Shown: positions 7,703-18,200, counted from the first letter of the stretch. The stretch is 40,554 nucleotides of DNA from an uncultured Bacilli bacterium (GCA_944359065.1 CALVSP010000006.1:1-40554); one strand, 5' to 3'. Notes: generated from the letters alone by a model not told the origin. Numbers and translations: made by a program.

Positions 7703-10700
7703 TGTTACCTCCATATACTTTTATATTATGCTCTAACATATCATTTTTTAGTGGTATGTATTTAACAGTTTTATCATCAAATATTATTTTATTTTCTTTT
7801 GAATTTATAACTGTTATGTTATATTTTGTATCAAAATATTTATAAGTTATTTCATATTGTTTCCAAGTACTAGGTATATTTGGTTTGATATATAGTTTAT
7901 TTTTTCTTAAGTTAAATCCTAATATATCGATTAAAGCAACGTGATAAAACCAACCTGCACTTCCTGTATACCAATTCCAACCACCTCGTCCTAAGAAGTT
8001 TTCATTACTATAAATATCAGCACTTATAACATAAGGTTCTAGTTTATATTTATCGGTATCTTCTTTTGTTTTAGTTCTTTCGATTGGATTAATCATTTGG
8101 AATATTTGGTACGCTAAATCGTTATTACCTGCTTTAATTAAAGCTTCGATATACCAAGCAACAGCATGCGTATATTGCCCCCCATTTTCTCTTATTCCTT
8201 TAGGATAATTCATAATATATCCAGGATTATTTTTATTATTTTTAAATGGTGGGGTTAACAATTTAACGATATTAATATTTTTATCGACTAATTTTTCTTC
8301 AACATTTTTTAACATTGATTTAATTTGTTCTTCACTAGCAATTCCAGAAAGAATAGCAAAACTTTGGGATAATAAATCAATTTTACATTCTAAACATTCA
8401 TTAGATCCTAATTTTGTACCATTATCGAAATATGCTCTTAAGTAATATTCGCCATCCCAAATATTTAATAAACTTGTTTTTAATTTATTAATTTCATTTG
8501 TATAATCAATTTTACTAAACTCACTAAATCTATTTAATATAATATATAAGAAGAATCCTAGCCAAACACTAGTTCCGATACCTTTTTCCCCTACTTTATT
8601 CATTCCATCGTTCCAATCACCGCCACCCATAAGTGGTAATCCATTAGAACCTAGTTCGTTTAAAGTTTTATTTATAGCAAATAAACAATGATCATATAAA
8701 GTAGCAGTTTCTTCAGTATAACTATAATTAATACCTTTTTCCATCTCATTATCTAATAAAGATGGTCCTGTAACAAAAGGTATTTGGGTATTTAATATAT
8801 CATAATCTTCAGTTATTTCGATATATTCACATACTGCATAAACTAACCATAAATAATCATCTTTATATCTTGATCTTAAACCAATATTAGTTTCTTTATG
8901 CCACCAGTGTAAGACATCCCCTTCTTTAAATTGATGTTTAGCGTTCCATAAAATAATTTCTTTAGTCATCTCTGGATGGATGGTACATAAATTCATTGCA
9001 TCTTGTAATTGATCACGATAACCAAATGCGCCACCGACTTGATAAAATCCTGCTTTAGCGTATAATCTTGATGATATATTTTGATATGCAAGCCAACCAT
9101 TAACCATATAGTTAAAACTATCATCAGGTGTTTTTACTTGAATATTTTCTAACATATTTTGCCAGTAATTCTCGACATTTTTTTCTTCTTTATTAATAGT
9201 TTTAATATCATATTTATTTAATAAATTAGTTATATTTTCTTCATCACAGCAACCTAAAATAAATGACAATTCAACTTCTTCTTTAGAATCGATATAAAGA
9301 GATGTTTCAATTTCTTTATTTAGTATTCTTTTAACATTATAATCACTTATTTTATTAGTACAACTCATAAATGTAATAAGGTTAGAAAAATGCTCACTAT
9401 ATTTATTTTTTAATGTGACATAATTGTCTTTTATTTCACTTAAAATATAACGACTTGTTTTTTCTTCAGTAACACCTAAACAAGGATTTATCCAGTATTT
9501 TAATACTATTCTTTGTTTATGAGGATTATTGTTTTTAATTTTTAATTTATAAAATTTAATAGGATCAGTAACTGATACAAATTGCGTTAGCTTTAAATCG
9601 TAATCTTTATACTTACCTAAGTAAACATTTTTACCAAAACTTACTTCAGTTATATGATATTTTAAATTAACATCATTAATTTTAATACCTTCAGACATAT
9701 CCAATAATAATGGATCATTTGTCCAAGATGTTAATTTATATTCACGACTATTTTTATAATAGGTAAATCCTGTTTGATTATTAGATATAATAGTTCCAAA
9801 AGTAGGATTAGTTATAACATTATTCCAAATCAAAGGTGTATCAGGATTAGTAATTATATATTTTTTACCATTTTTACTAAATCCACCATATCCATTATAA
9901 AAAGTAAGATTATCATAAGATATAGGTAGACTATCTACATTTTTAATTACATCTTTTCTACTTATAGTATTTGACTTTTGTAAATCATTAACAAAGTCTT
10001 CTAATGAATGAAATTTATTACTATCGATATAAATACGAGCAACAGTTTTAAATAGATTTATTTCATCTTCATTAACATCATTATTATCTATTAAATAAAT
10101 ATTACCTGGTGTTTTATTGAAACTATTTAAAGCATACATATGATATTTTTCATCATCGATTTCTTTAGTAATAATTTCTTTATCCTCACAATTATTTAAT
10201 ATAATTAAATCGATAAATATTGATTTACTTTTATAATATTCAAATAAATGTAGTAATTCTTTAGTTAAACTTAAGTCATCTAAACTATTGATACTAAGGT
10301 AGACAATTGGTCGATCTCCTGAAATACCAAATTTCCACAAATTAGTTTGATTTAATTTATTAATTGCTAAAGTTTTAATTCTTTCTTTAGTAATTGCAAT
10401 ATGACTAGTTTGATATAAATAATTTAATAAAGTATTAAATACGCGCATATCACGCCCAGTAATATTGACCATTTTATTAGTAACATTGCTCATTAGAGTT
10501 GCTACTTCAAATCCTTTTTCTAATATATTTTCTTCATTAGAGAAGGTATTAACTATATCTAATACTTGTTCTTTTGATTTACCAAATCCAATTATTAAAT
10601 AAACAGTTTTTTCATCATTTGCTTTAACAGTAATTTTATTTCTTAAACTAACTATTGGATCAACGCAAGTTCCATCTTGATTTGATAAAGTTTTATTTAA

Positions 10701-13700
10701 AGCAATTGGATCAGAACTATTATGATTTCTACCGATAAAATTCTCTCTATTAGTTTCGAAACTAGAATTTTCAACATCATCAGTTAATAATTTATTTATA
10801 AAATAATAATGATTATCGCTATCTCTTAATTTACGATACATAATAACTGAATTAGTATCGGCATCATATTCACTTTGTACAAATAAATTTTGGAAGGTTT
10901 TATGACTTATATCATCGATATTTTCTGATAAAATTGGTTCAGTGTAAGATGTTAATTCTAAAACTTTGTCTTCATCACTATTATTTTTAAAAGTGATTTT
11001 TCTTATTTCAGAATGATATGTTTTTGGAACAACTATTTCGGTTGTTGTAATGATATCTTCATCCATTCTTACAAATTTAATTCTATCTAAAGCAAAAACT
11101 ACTTCATATTTATCAGGCATAATATTAATTGGGGCATAAGTATTAGACCAGATTTTATTATTATTTAAATCTTTAACATACATAAATATACCATAATCTT
11201 GTTCAGTTATTTTACGATATCTATTTAATTGAATAGTACGATATCTACTAAAACCATTACCTCGGTCATTAATGAATGTACTATATTTAGAATTAGATAA
11301 TACTGATACTTCTGGTAAAGTTGCTAAGTTATGGAATACTCTAACATCATTGATAAATGTTTCTTTTTCATATGTGTACTTTTTATACTTAGTGATATTA
11401 ACATCAATGATTGGTTTTAATTGAACTTTTTCTTTATTCAATATTTCAAATGCTTGATTATTGATATCTTTAATAAAATATTTTTGAATAATATTTTCTT
11501 TTAAAGCATTAGTGATACTAGCTAAAATCATACCTTGATGGTGCGCAAAATAAGAGTAAACTATTTTTTTATCTTCGGCATCATAAGATTCATAATAGCC
11601 ATATTCACCTTTTAAATCTAATTTATTTAATTTTTTAATATTATGCATAACTTCATCTGGAAATCTTGTTAAAGCAAGTAAAGAACTATATGGTGAAATA
11701 ACAATTCTACTATTTGCTTCTTCTTGTAATTTCAAATAAGGAGTAGCAAAAGCTTTATACTTATAGTTTTGGGAATCATCTAATTCATTATAAGCTGATT
11801 CGGAAATTCCCCAAGGATATTTACGATTTATTTCTTTCATATATTCTTTTTGAGCATAGAAAGCAAAATCATAACTTTCATCAACTAAAGTATTTTCATA
11901 AGTTGGAATAAATATTAATGGCATAAAATATTCAAAAGAAGTTCCTGACCACGATACAAGACCTTTCTTCTTTTTAAAAGTAGTTAAAGTCTTATCTAAA
12001 TTAAACCAGTGATTACTTAAAATATCCCCTTTAGCAATAGCTACAAAACTAGTAATTCTACTTTCACTAGCAAATTTATTATAGTTATAAGGTAATAAAT
12101 TGCCTTCATCGACATTATATCCAATACTAAATACATCTTCATTACTATATAGATATTTAAAATCAGTATTATTAATTATTTTTTCAATTCTTTTAGTTAA
12201 TTGAACTTCATTTAACTCTTTTAAAAATTCTTTTACAGTAATTAAGGAAGCAACAAAATTACCACTATCGACAGTTGATACAAAGTTAGGATATAAAACA
12301 TTTAAAGTATTGATATTATACCAATTGAATAGATGTCCATGCCATTTGTCTAATTTATCGATTGTATCAATAATATTAATTATATAATTAATAGTTTCTT
12401 CTTTATTTATAAAATTTAATTTATAAGCAGAAACGATAGATACTAAAGATAATCCAATATTAGTAGGAGAAGTTTTATAATCTAATTTTTTCTCTCTATT
12501 CAATTGATAATTATCGGGAATTAAATAATTATTTTCTTTATTTAAATTATCTTTAAAAAATTTCCAAGTTAAATTAGCTATTTCTAATAATTCATCTTTT
12601 TCTTTTTCATTTAATTTTTTAATTGATTTTTTAATATCTTCACTAATTGCGAAGGCTAAAAAAGGAGCAATTAGGAAGAATATTGCAATAACCATACATT
12701 CATAAGGATGAGAATTATTGATAAGCGCTAGAACAACGAATGATAAAGCTGCAATGTAATTGATAGTATATTGTTTTAAATGATTATATAAATTCCCTTT
12801 AACTTGTTTTGCCGCATCTTCCGCAGTTAACCATTGTAATAAATGCTTTTTACTAATAAACATTCGGTAAGTAGCAGTTAATAAAGATTTTGTATATAGA
12901 TAAGCATTATAAGGAATACTTGTAAAAACAGATAAAGTTCTTAAAATAAATGCTTGATAACCAAACGCCATAATATTGTAATATTTTAAGTTTTTACTGT
13001 ATTTTTTTTGAGCGATAAATACTTGTAATAAATAAGATATAACTGGTAAAACAACGACAAATAAAATAAATCCTAACCACCAATAAGGATGGGTTATAAC
13101 GATACTAGATAATAAAAACAAAATAATAAGTAAACTTAAATCTAATAATTCTCTTCTAATGTTATCGATAATTTTAAATTTACCTAATAAACTAATTGGA
13201 TTTTTATATCTTCTATTAAATTCATCTTTGACATAAGGTAATATCCACTTAATTATTTGCATATCTCCCCTAGTCCATCTTGACCTTCTTGTTGCATCAA
13301 CTAAATATTTAGAAGGAAAATCATCAATTAATTCAACATCACTGACAAAACCACATTTTAAATAATTACCTTCTAATAAATCGTGGCTTAAAATTAAATT
13401 ATTTGGAAATCTTCCTTTTAAAACTTTTTGAAATATTTCTAAATCATAGATACCTTTACCGATAAAATTACCTTCTTTAAAAACATCTTGATAAAAATTA
13501 GGTGTTATCGTTGAATAAGGATCTAAACCACCGATACCAGCATATATTTGCGAAAATAAAGACTTATTAGTCGATTCAATATCGACACTAATTTTAGGTT
13601 GTAAAATACCATAACCTTTAATAACTTTAGTTTTACTATCATTTAAAATTGGTTTATTTAAAGGATGAGCCATCGTTCCAACTAATTTTAAAGCACTGTT

Positions 13701-15245
13701 TAAGACTAATTGTGTATCTGAATCTAAAGTAATAACATATTTAATTTTATGTTTAAAATTATCAAAAGTTTGAACTTTAAACCATTCTTTCTTCTCTTTA
13801 TCATTAAAATTATTTAAAAGCAAATCATTAAAATGTAATAAAGCTCCTCTTTTTCTTTCAAAACCTAAATAACTATTTTCATATTTATTGTATTTTCGAT
13901 TACGATAAGCGAAATAAAATATTTCATTTTTATATTTTTTATTTAATTCTAAAACTTTTAAAAGACCTTCATTAGCAATTTCATCATCTTTTTCGTAATT
14001 TTCTGTTTTACATTCACAAGCGTCACCTAAAAGAGTGAAATAAATATTTTTTGACTTATTAGATAAATAATACTTTTCTAAAGTATCAAACATTTCATCA
14101 ACTTTTTCTTTATTCTTTAAAATAGTTGGAATTACGACCATCGTTTTATAATTTTTAGGTATGCCATCTTTAAAATCAAGTTTAAAAATAGGTCTACTAG
14201 GATATATTTTTAAATATATCTTATTAACAAATGTAATAACAAATTCACTAACAGGAATAAATAAAACAATAAATCCTAAAATTTTATTAGAAATAAAATA
14301 ATTTGATAAAATTAAAGTTAAAATAATACTTAAGGATAAAATGATTAATAAATAAATTATAGTTTTAAAATTATTGTTTTTGCGTTTAAATAACACATTG
14401 CCAATATTCTTATCTTCATCAATTAATTTTGAAGCACAACTAAATACATCTTGCTTATTTTTTCTAGCAATTTTAAACAATTGTTTGCGGTATAAAAATT
14501 TAGTTTCTTTCGTCATTAAATGATAATAAGGATCCTTTTTTAAAATATCTTCTATTTCACATAAATTGTTAAATAAATTTTCAATTTCAATTAAGTCAAC
14601 CTTTTTAATACTGTAAAATATATTGTTGATTAAAATGTTTAAATTTGTATTATTTAAATGTTCTTCATTGATTAATTTTCTTAATGATAAATTATTCTTT
14701 TCTAAAATTTTATTGAATAGTTTAAATATATTATTAGAATTTTTACTTATTTTTTTAATTTGTTCACTAAAATAAACAATAGTATATGGTGAATAATTAA
14801 TAATATCATTTAAACAATCTTTGTTAAAGTTTTTAATTAATTTATCAACTTTTTTTCTTTCTTTAATTTTGTTTTTTTCAATGACACATATTTCTTTAAT
14901 TTTTTTCATTAAAATAATGTTTAAAATAACGGGAATAATTTCAAGTTCTTGATAAATTAATTTAATGTTATTTTCTTCACAATAACTTTTAATATCACTA
15001 ATTAAGATATTTTCATCAATTTTGTAATTTCTATTTTCTAAAATTGTTACTAACATTAAAATCAATTTATCAGTTAAATATTTTCTTTGCTTTTTATTTT
15101 TTTTAAAATTTTTAATTGAATCATTTTTTTCAACTAACATATAATAATTATCGACAATCCATTCATTAGTGATTCCGATAAATAAATGTTGTTTAGTTAA
15201 ATTAACTAATTTATTATAAAAATTTGTTATATATTTGAAATCCAT
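7689..15245 (-). CDS. Giant membrane GT84/GH94 protein, cyclic beta-1,2-glucan synthase-like (NdvB type)
   Basis: A 2518-residue protein with the architecture of NdvB-type beta-1,2-glucan synthases. A hydrophobic pair near residues 305-345 leads into a glycosyltransferase with TLDSDTQL (about 510), SHDLLEG and RWTRGD, followed by several membrane helices (about 690-870). Next comes a glycoamylase-like domain (GHLFNWYN about 970, HHQGMILASI about 1240), then a GH94 phosphorylase region with GGGDWNDGM near 2210, NGGQYTHA and GWNWYTGSAGWFYH. It probably polymerises and trims or cyclises a cell-surface beta-1,2-glucan from UDP-glucose; the product is inferred. Start at 15245 is chosen for the GGGAG site 8-12 bp upstream; the frame is open to 15278. 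It overlaps pgi, which links it to glucose phosphate supply. Confidence 0.88.
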   Translation of the reverse strand: MDFKYITNFYNKLVNLTKQHLFIGITNEWIVDNYYMLVEKNDSIKNFKKNKKQRKYLTDKLILMLVTILENRNYKIDENILISDIKSYCEENNIKLIYQELEIIPVILNIILMKKIKEICVIEKNKIKERKKVDKLIKNFNKDCLNDIINYSPYTIVYFSEQIKKISKNSNNIFKLFNKILEKNNLSLRKLINEEHLNNTNLNILINNIFYSIKKVDLIEIENLFNNLCEIEDILKKDPYYHLMTKETKFLYRKQLFKIARKNKQDVFSCASKLIDEDKNIGNVLFKRKNNNFKTIIYLLIILSLSIILTLILSNYFISNKILGFIVLFIPVSEFVITFVNKIYLKIYPSRPIFKLDFKDGIPKNYKTMVVIPTILKNKEKVDEMFDTLEKYYLSNKSKNIYFTLLGDACECKTENYEKDDEIANEGLLKVLELNKKYKNEIFYFAYRNRKYNKYENSYLGFERKRGALLHFNDLLLNNFNDKEKKEWFKVQTFDNFKHKIKYVITLDSDTQLVLNSALKLVGTMAHPLNKPILNDSKTKVIKGYGILQPKISVDIESTNKSLFSQIYAGIGGLDPYSTITPNFYQDVFKEGNFIGKGIYDLEIFQKVLKGRFPNNLILSHDLLEGNYLKCGFVSDVELIDDFPSKYLVDATRRSRWTRGDMQIIKWILPYVKDEFNRRYKNPISLLGKFKIIDNIRRELLDLSLLIILFLLSSIVITHPYWWLGFILFVVVLPVISYLLQVFIAQKKYSKNLKYYNIMAFGYQAFILRTLSVFTSIPYNAYLYTKSLLTATYRMFISKKHLLQWLTAEDAAKQVKGNLYNHLKQYTINYIAALSFVVLALINNSHPYECMVIAIFFLIAPFLAFAISEDIKKSIKKLNEKEKDELLEIANLTWKFFKDNLNKENNYLIPDNYQLNREKKLDYKTSPTNIGLSLVSIVSAYKLNFINKEETINYIINIIDTIDKLDKWHGHLFNWYNINTLNVLYPNFVSTVDSGNFVASLITVKEFLKELNEVQLTKRIEKIINNTDFKYLYSNEDVFSIGYNVDEGNLLPYNYNKFASESRITSFVAIAKGDILSNHWFNLDKTLTTFKKKKGLVSWSGTSFEYFMPLIFIPTYENTLVDESYDFAFYAQKEYMKEINRKYPWGISESAYNELDDSQNYKYKAFATPYLKLQEEANSRIVISPYSSLLALTRFPDEVMHNIKKLNKLDLKGEYGYYESYDAEDKKIVYSYFAHHQGMILASITNALKENIIQKYFIKDINNQAFEILNKEKVQLKPIIDVNITKYKKYTYEKETFINDVRVFHNLATLPEVSVLSNSKYSTFINDRGNGFSRYRTIQLNRYRKITEQDYGIFMYVKDLNNNKIWSNTYAPINIMPDKYEVVFALDRIKFVRMDEDIITTTEIVVPKTYHSEIRKITFKNNSDEDKVLELTSYTEPILSENIDDISHKTFQNLFVQSEYDADTNSVIMYRKLRDSDNHYYFINKLLTDDVENSSFETNRENFIGRNHNSSDPIALNKTLSNQDGTCVDPIVSLRNKITVKANDEKTVYLIIGFGKSKEQVLDIVNTFSNEENILEKGFEVATLMSNVTNKMVNITGRDMRVFNTLLNYLYQTSHIAITKERIKTLAINKLNQTNLWKFGISGDRPIVYLSINSLDDLSLTKELLHLFEYYKSKSIFIDLIILNNCEDKEIITKEIDDEKYHMYALNSFNKTPGNIYLIDNNDVNEDEINLFKTVARIYIDSNKFHSLEDFVNDLQKSNTISRKDVIKNVDSLPISYDNLTFYNGYGGFSKNGKKYIITNPDTPLIWNNVITNPTFGTIISNNQTGFTYYKNSREYKLTSWTNDPLLLDMSEGIKINDVNLKYHITEVSFGKNVYLGKYKDYDLKLTQFVSVTDPIKFYKLKIKNNNPHKQRIVLKYWINPCLGVTEEKTSRYILSEIKDNYVTLKNKYSEHFSNLITFMSCTNKISDYNVKRILNKEIETSLYIDSKEEVELSFILGCCDEENITNLLNKYDIKTINKEEKNVENYWQNMLENIQVKTPDDSFNYMVNGWLAYQNISSRLYAKAGFYQVGGAFGYRDQLQDAMNLCTIHPEMTKEIILWNAKHQFKEGDVLHWWHKETNIGLRSRYKDDYLWLVYAVCEYIEITEDYDILNTQIPFVTGPSLLDNEMEKGINYSYTEETATLYDHCLFAINKTLNELGSNGLPLMGGGDWNDGMNKVGEKGIGTSVWLGFFLYIILNRFSEFSKIDYTNEINKLKTSLLNIWDGEYYLRAYFDNGTKLGSNECLECKIDLLSQSFAILSGIASEEQIKSMLKNVEEKLVDKNINIVKLLTPPFKNNKNNPGYIMNYPKGIRENGGQYTHAVAWYIEALIKAGNNDLAYQIFQMINPIERTKTKEDTDKYKLEPYVISADIYSNENFLGRGGWNWYTGSAGWFYHVALIDILGFNLRKNKLYIKPNIPSTWKQYEITYKYFDTKYNITVINSKENKIIFDDKTVKYIPLKNDMLEHNIKVYGGNNAKN

Positions 15246-15315
15246 AATACCAACTCCCATCCTCATATATAATATCATATTTTTAAAAAATTATAAAACA
15301 ATTATTAAAATAAAA

Positions 15316-15361
15316 TTATTTCCCAAAAACTATTGCATTATTTCCCAAAATATAGTATCAT
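15316..15361 (+). promoter_or_regulatory. Putative parB promoter with a spaced direct repeat
   Basis: TTATTTCCCAAAA occurs twice, at 15316-15328 and 15338-15350, with starts 22 bp apart, about two helical turns. TTGCAT (15333-15338) and TATCAT (15356-15361) with a 17-bp spacer may be the promoter. The second repeat sits inside this spacer, so it could be an operator. The gene on the minus strand starts only 70 bp away, so the site may affect both directions. Confidence 0.4.
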
Positions 15362-15395
15362 GATGATATAAAAGAATTAGGAAGGGGTTTTTTGT

Positions 15396-17018
15396 GTGCA
15401 GAACGAAAGAAAAGTAGTTGAATTGAATCTATCCGATGTATTACCAAATAGATTTCAGCCCCGTATTAAATTTGATGAAAATGCCATCAATGAGTTAGCT
15501 ATATCAATTCAAAAATATGGAGTAATTCAACCAATTGTAGTTAGACAAATTGGTAATAAATATGAGATAATTGCTGGTGAACGAAGATATAAAGCAAGTA
15601 AAGTTGCAGGAAAACAAACAATACCTGCTATTATATCTGAGTTAAACGATAAAGATAGTGTTGAAATAGCTTTGATTGAAAATGTTCAAAGAGAAGATTT
15701 GACACCAATAGAAAAAGCAGTATCTTATAAAAAAATATTAGATATGGGTTATATTAATCAAGAAGATTTAGCTAAAAAAGTTGGTAAATCACAATCTGCA
15801 ATAGCTAATACGTTGAGATTACTTAACTTATCTGATGATGTCCAAGAAGCATTATTAGAAAATAAAATATCAGAAAGACATGCAAGATCATTATTAAAAA
15901 TTAAAGATGAAAAAAAACAAGTTGAAATGTTAAATAGAATAATAAACGAAAGATTAACAGTTAGAAAATTAGATGAGGAGATAGATAAAATGAATAATGT
16001 GCCAGAAATAAATAATGTACCTGAATCAAAACCAGAAGAAGTTGTACAAATTCCAGATACTGCAATGAATACTATTGCTCCTGGATTTATGAATATTGAT
16101 GCTATAGAAAATAATGCTCAAGATATTATTCAACCAGAAAGACCAGTAGCTAATATGGAGCAACTATTACAATCAAATGCACCAAAACCAGAAGAAACTC
16201 AACCAGTAGAACCAACAGGGAAATTTTTTAATTTCTTTGATCAACCAACACCACAACCACCACAACAAGACAATTTTAATTTAGAAAATTTCTTTGGTAA
16301 TATGAATCCAGAAGCTACTTCACAAGCTCCAGCAATGGAAACTCCAAGTATGCCTGAGGTTGCACCACAAGCTCCAGCAATGGAAACTCCAAGTATGCCT
16401 GAGGTTGCACCACAAGCTCCAGCAATGGAAGCTCCAAGTATGCCTGAGGTTGCACCACAAGCTCCAATAATGGAAGCTCCAAGTATGCCTGAGGTTGCAC
16501 CACAAGTTCCAGCAATGGAAGCTCCAAGTATGCCTGAGGTTGCACCACAAGTTCCAGCAATGGAAGCTCCAAGTATGCCTGAAGTTACACCACAAGTTCC
16601 AGCAATGGAAGCTCCAAGTATGCCTGAAGTTACACCACAAGCTCCAATAATGGAAGTTCCAAGTATGCCTGAAGTTGCTCAACCAGCTCCAACAATGGAA
16701 ACATCAAATTTACAAGAAACTCCAATATATGAAGTTCCTATTGCCCCTACAACTGAAAATGTTCCAGTTATAGATAAGCCAATAGAACCATCAATTAATG
16801 TTGGAAATACAAATGTTGAAACATTTACGCCACCAGCTAATAATATTCCAGAACCAACTGCAAATCCAACTATAAAAGCAGCAGTTCCAAATATGCGTGT
16901 AGCGTTAAATACAATTAGAGAATGTGAAAATACATTAGAAAAATATGGATTTAATGTTGATGTCGAAGAAATCGATTTTGAAGATTCTTATCAAGTTATA
17001 TTTAAAATTGAAAAATAA
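15396..17018 (+). CDS. parB: ParB/Noc-family chromosome-binding protein with a proline-rich repeat linker
   Basis: The first 200 residues are a ParB/Spo0J/Noc N-terminal domain: DVLPNRFQPR, GVIQPIVV, the CTP-binding GERRYKAS motif, ENVQREDL, then a helix-turn-helix around QEDLAKKVGKSQSAIANTLR. It should bind parS-like sites and slide on DNA as a CTP clamp. A long Pro/Glu/Met-rich linker includes a 15-residue tandem repeat. A short conserved-looking C-terminal domain (about 500-540) may dimerise. The start is GTG, 9 bp after GGAAGGGG. No parA is adjacent, unlike the usual soj-spo0J pair, so Noc or an orphan ParB are both possible. The linker makes it much longer than the usual 280-300 residues. 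Confidence 0.85.
   Translation: MQNERKVVELNLSDVLPNRFQPRIKFDENAINELAISIQKYGVIQPIVVRQIGNKYEIIAGERRYKASKVAGKQTIPAIISELNDKDSVEIALIENVQREDLTPIEKAVSYKKILDMGYINQEDLAKKVGKSQSAIANTLRLLNLSDDVQEALLENKISERHARSLLKIKDEKKQVEMLNRIINERLTVRKLDEEIDKMNNVPEINNVPESKPEEVVQIPDTAMNTIAPGFMNIDAIENNAQDIIQPERPVANMEQLLQSNAPKPEETQPVEPTGKFFNFFDQPTPQPPQQDNFNLENFFGNMNPEATSQAPAMETPSMPEVAPQAPAMETPSMPEVAPQAPAMEAPSMPEVAPQAPIMEAPSMPEVAPQVPAMEAPSMPEVAPQVPAMEAPSMPEVTPQVPAMEAPSMPEVTPQAPIMEVPSMPEVAQPAPTMETSNLQETPIYEVPIAPTTENVPVIDKPIEPSINVGNTNVETFTPPANNIPEPTANPTIKAAVPNMRVALNTIRECENTLEKYGFNVDVEEIDFEDSYQVIFKIEK
16350..16709 (+). repeat. 45-bp in-frame tandem repeat in the parB linker
   Basis: Seven consecutive 45-bp units (16350-16664) encode variants of MPEVAPQAPAMEAPS, with a degenerate eighth unit to 16709 and a degenerate copy before the first. 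Differences between units are few and mostly single substitutions (A/V, A/I, A/T), which indicates recent expansion by slippage or recombination. Copy number is likely to vary between strains. Confidence 0.9.
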
Positions 17019-17037
17019 GGTATTTAATTACCTTTTT
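17017..17037 (+). terminator. Terminator after parB
   Basis: AAGGTA and TACCTT form a 6-bp stem around TTTAAT, followed by a T run. The parB stop codon is at the base of the stem. Confidence 0.7.
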
Positions 17038-17078
17038 CTTTTACCAAAAATGATATATAATATTAAATGGTGATATAT

Positions 17079-17372
17079 ATGTTTGAATTAGTATCTAAAT
17101 ATAAACCAAGCGGTGATCAACCAGAAGCAATAAAAGAATTAGTAGATGGTATAAATGGTAATAAAAAATATCAAGTTTTATTAGGAGCTACAGGTACTGG
17201 TAAAACTTTTACGATTGCTAATGTCATAAAAGAAGTTAATAAACCAACTTTAGTTTTAGCTCACAACAAAACCTTAGCAGGACAATTATATGCGGAATTA
17301 AAAGAACTATTTCCTAATAACAGAGTTGAATATTTTGTATCTTATTATGATTTGTCATGTATTTATTGCTAA
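17079..17372 (+). pseudogene. uvrB: uvrB 5' fragment cut off by the integrative element
   Basis: The first 91 codons match UvrB ([15 protein letters not shown], Walker [18 protein letters not shown]). The frame then runs six codons into the element (LSCIYC) and stops. Reading break and similarity break coincide with the 19-bp direct repeat at 17334-17352. This is the host's original start region: it keeps a TATAAT (17056-17061) and follows parB. Compared with the intact copy at 34679, 12 of the 91 residues differ. The product lacks all helicase and beta-hairpin parts, so it cannot work as UvrB; a 97-residue peptide might still be made. Confidence 0.93.
17334..17352 (+). other. attL core (19-bp direct repeat)
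   Basis: TTTGTATCTTATTATGATT inside the uvrB fragment, at codons encoding FVSYYD. It is identical to 34934-34952. Sequences diverge at once on the right side, which marks the crossover zone. Confidence 0.85.
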
Positions 17373-17452
17373 TTTAGTATTAAGATCATCAATTAAATGT
17401 TACAAAACAGTATAATACAAGATCTATTAGAACTATATAAAAAAGATTGTTA

Positions 17453-17484
17453 TTTGTGACTTTTATTCGTGTAATATCGTGTAA
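17453..17484 (+). repeat. Left arm-type repeats of the element
   Basis: TTTGTGACTTTT followed by CGTGTAA at 17468-17474 and 17478-17484. The same block, with the same 10-bp spacing, is near the right end (34529-34560). Direct repeats at both ends and off the core are typical integrase/excisionase arm sites. Confidence 0.65.
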
Positions 17485-18169
17485 TGATGTATCAACCCAT
17501 TAGATGATGTGTGTCTAAAAGTGAGAAATTAACGAGAACAAATGAAATGTATTTATTTAATAGAATCTATGTCTAAATTAATTTGTTTAATCAAAGTATT
17601 TTAAAATTGATTTTAAAGTATGTTAATAAAATTTCCGTGTATTATTAATGTTATGAAATAATATTAGGTTTTAATATGAACAGACAGCAATATAAGAACA
17701 AATAGATACTTCAAACAATATAATATTCTTTGTGGTTTAGGAATTGGTGGTTAATTATTTAAAAAGTAGAAGTGAAGAGTCTACTAAGTATGAAAATATT
17801 AAAGTATAAAAAAATTTATAAAATTTATTTCTAGGTCTTGTCTTTTACTATAATAGCTGTTAAAATGTGAGTAATTAAAGGTTTTGCCTTTGATGGAATA
17901 ATATCATTTCGGTTGTTAAAAGAAATGGTAGCATCGTTGATAATACATCACTAGGAAGTAAGTTCCTAGCGGGCTCTTATGTAAATATTGTACATACGAC
18001 CTCGTTATTACTAACCAAAAACAATACTACTAATATCACTAATAAAAGAAAAGAAAACAATACTACTAACATCACTATAACTAACACTACTAATAATACT
18101 ACTAATACTAACACTACTAATACAAAAACTATCATTACACATACTAAAACTAAATATAAAGAATTACGG

Positions 18170-18200
18170 AAACAGGAGATGAAACATTCTCCTGTTTTAT
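18170..18200 (+). terminator. Terminator in the left non-coding region
   Basis: AAACAGGAGA and TCTCCTGTTT form a perfect 10-bp stem with an 8-base loop (TGAAACAT), followed by TATTAT. It lies upstream of the first clear element gene. Confidence 0.7.

Noticed and set aside
16315-16682. Two repetitive minus-strand open frames rich in Leu/Trp
   Set aside because: They are antisense shadows of the parB 45-bp repeats; the plus-strand frame has clear ParB domains on both sides.
16350-16709. Regular repeats considered as a CRISPR array
   Set aside because: The repeats are 45 bp, contiguous without spacers, and code in frame inside parB. No cas genes are present.
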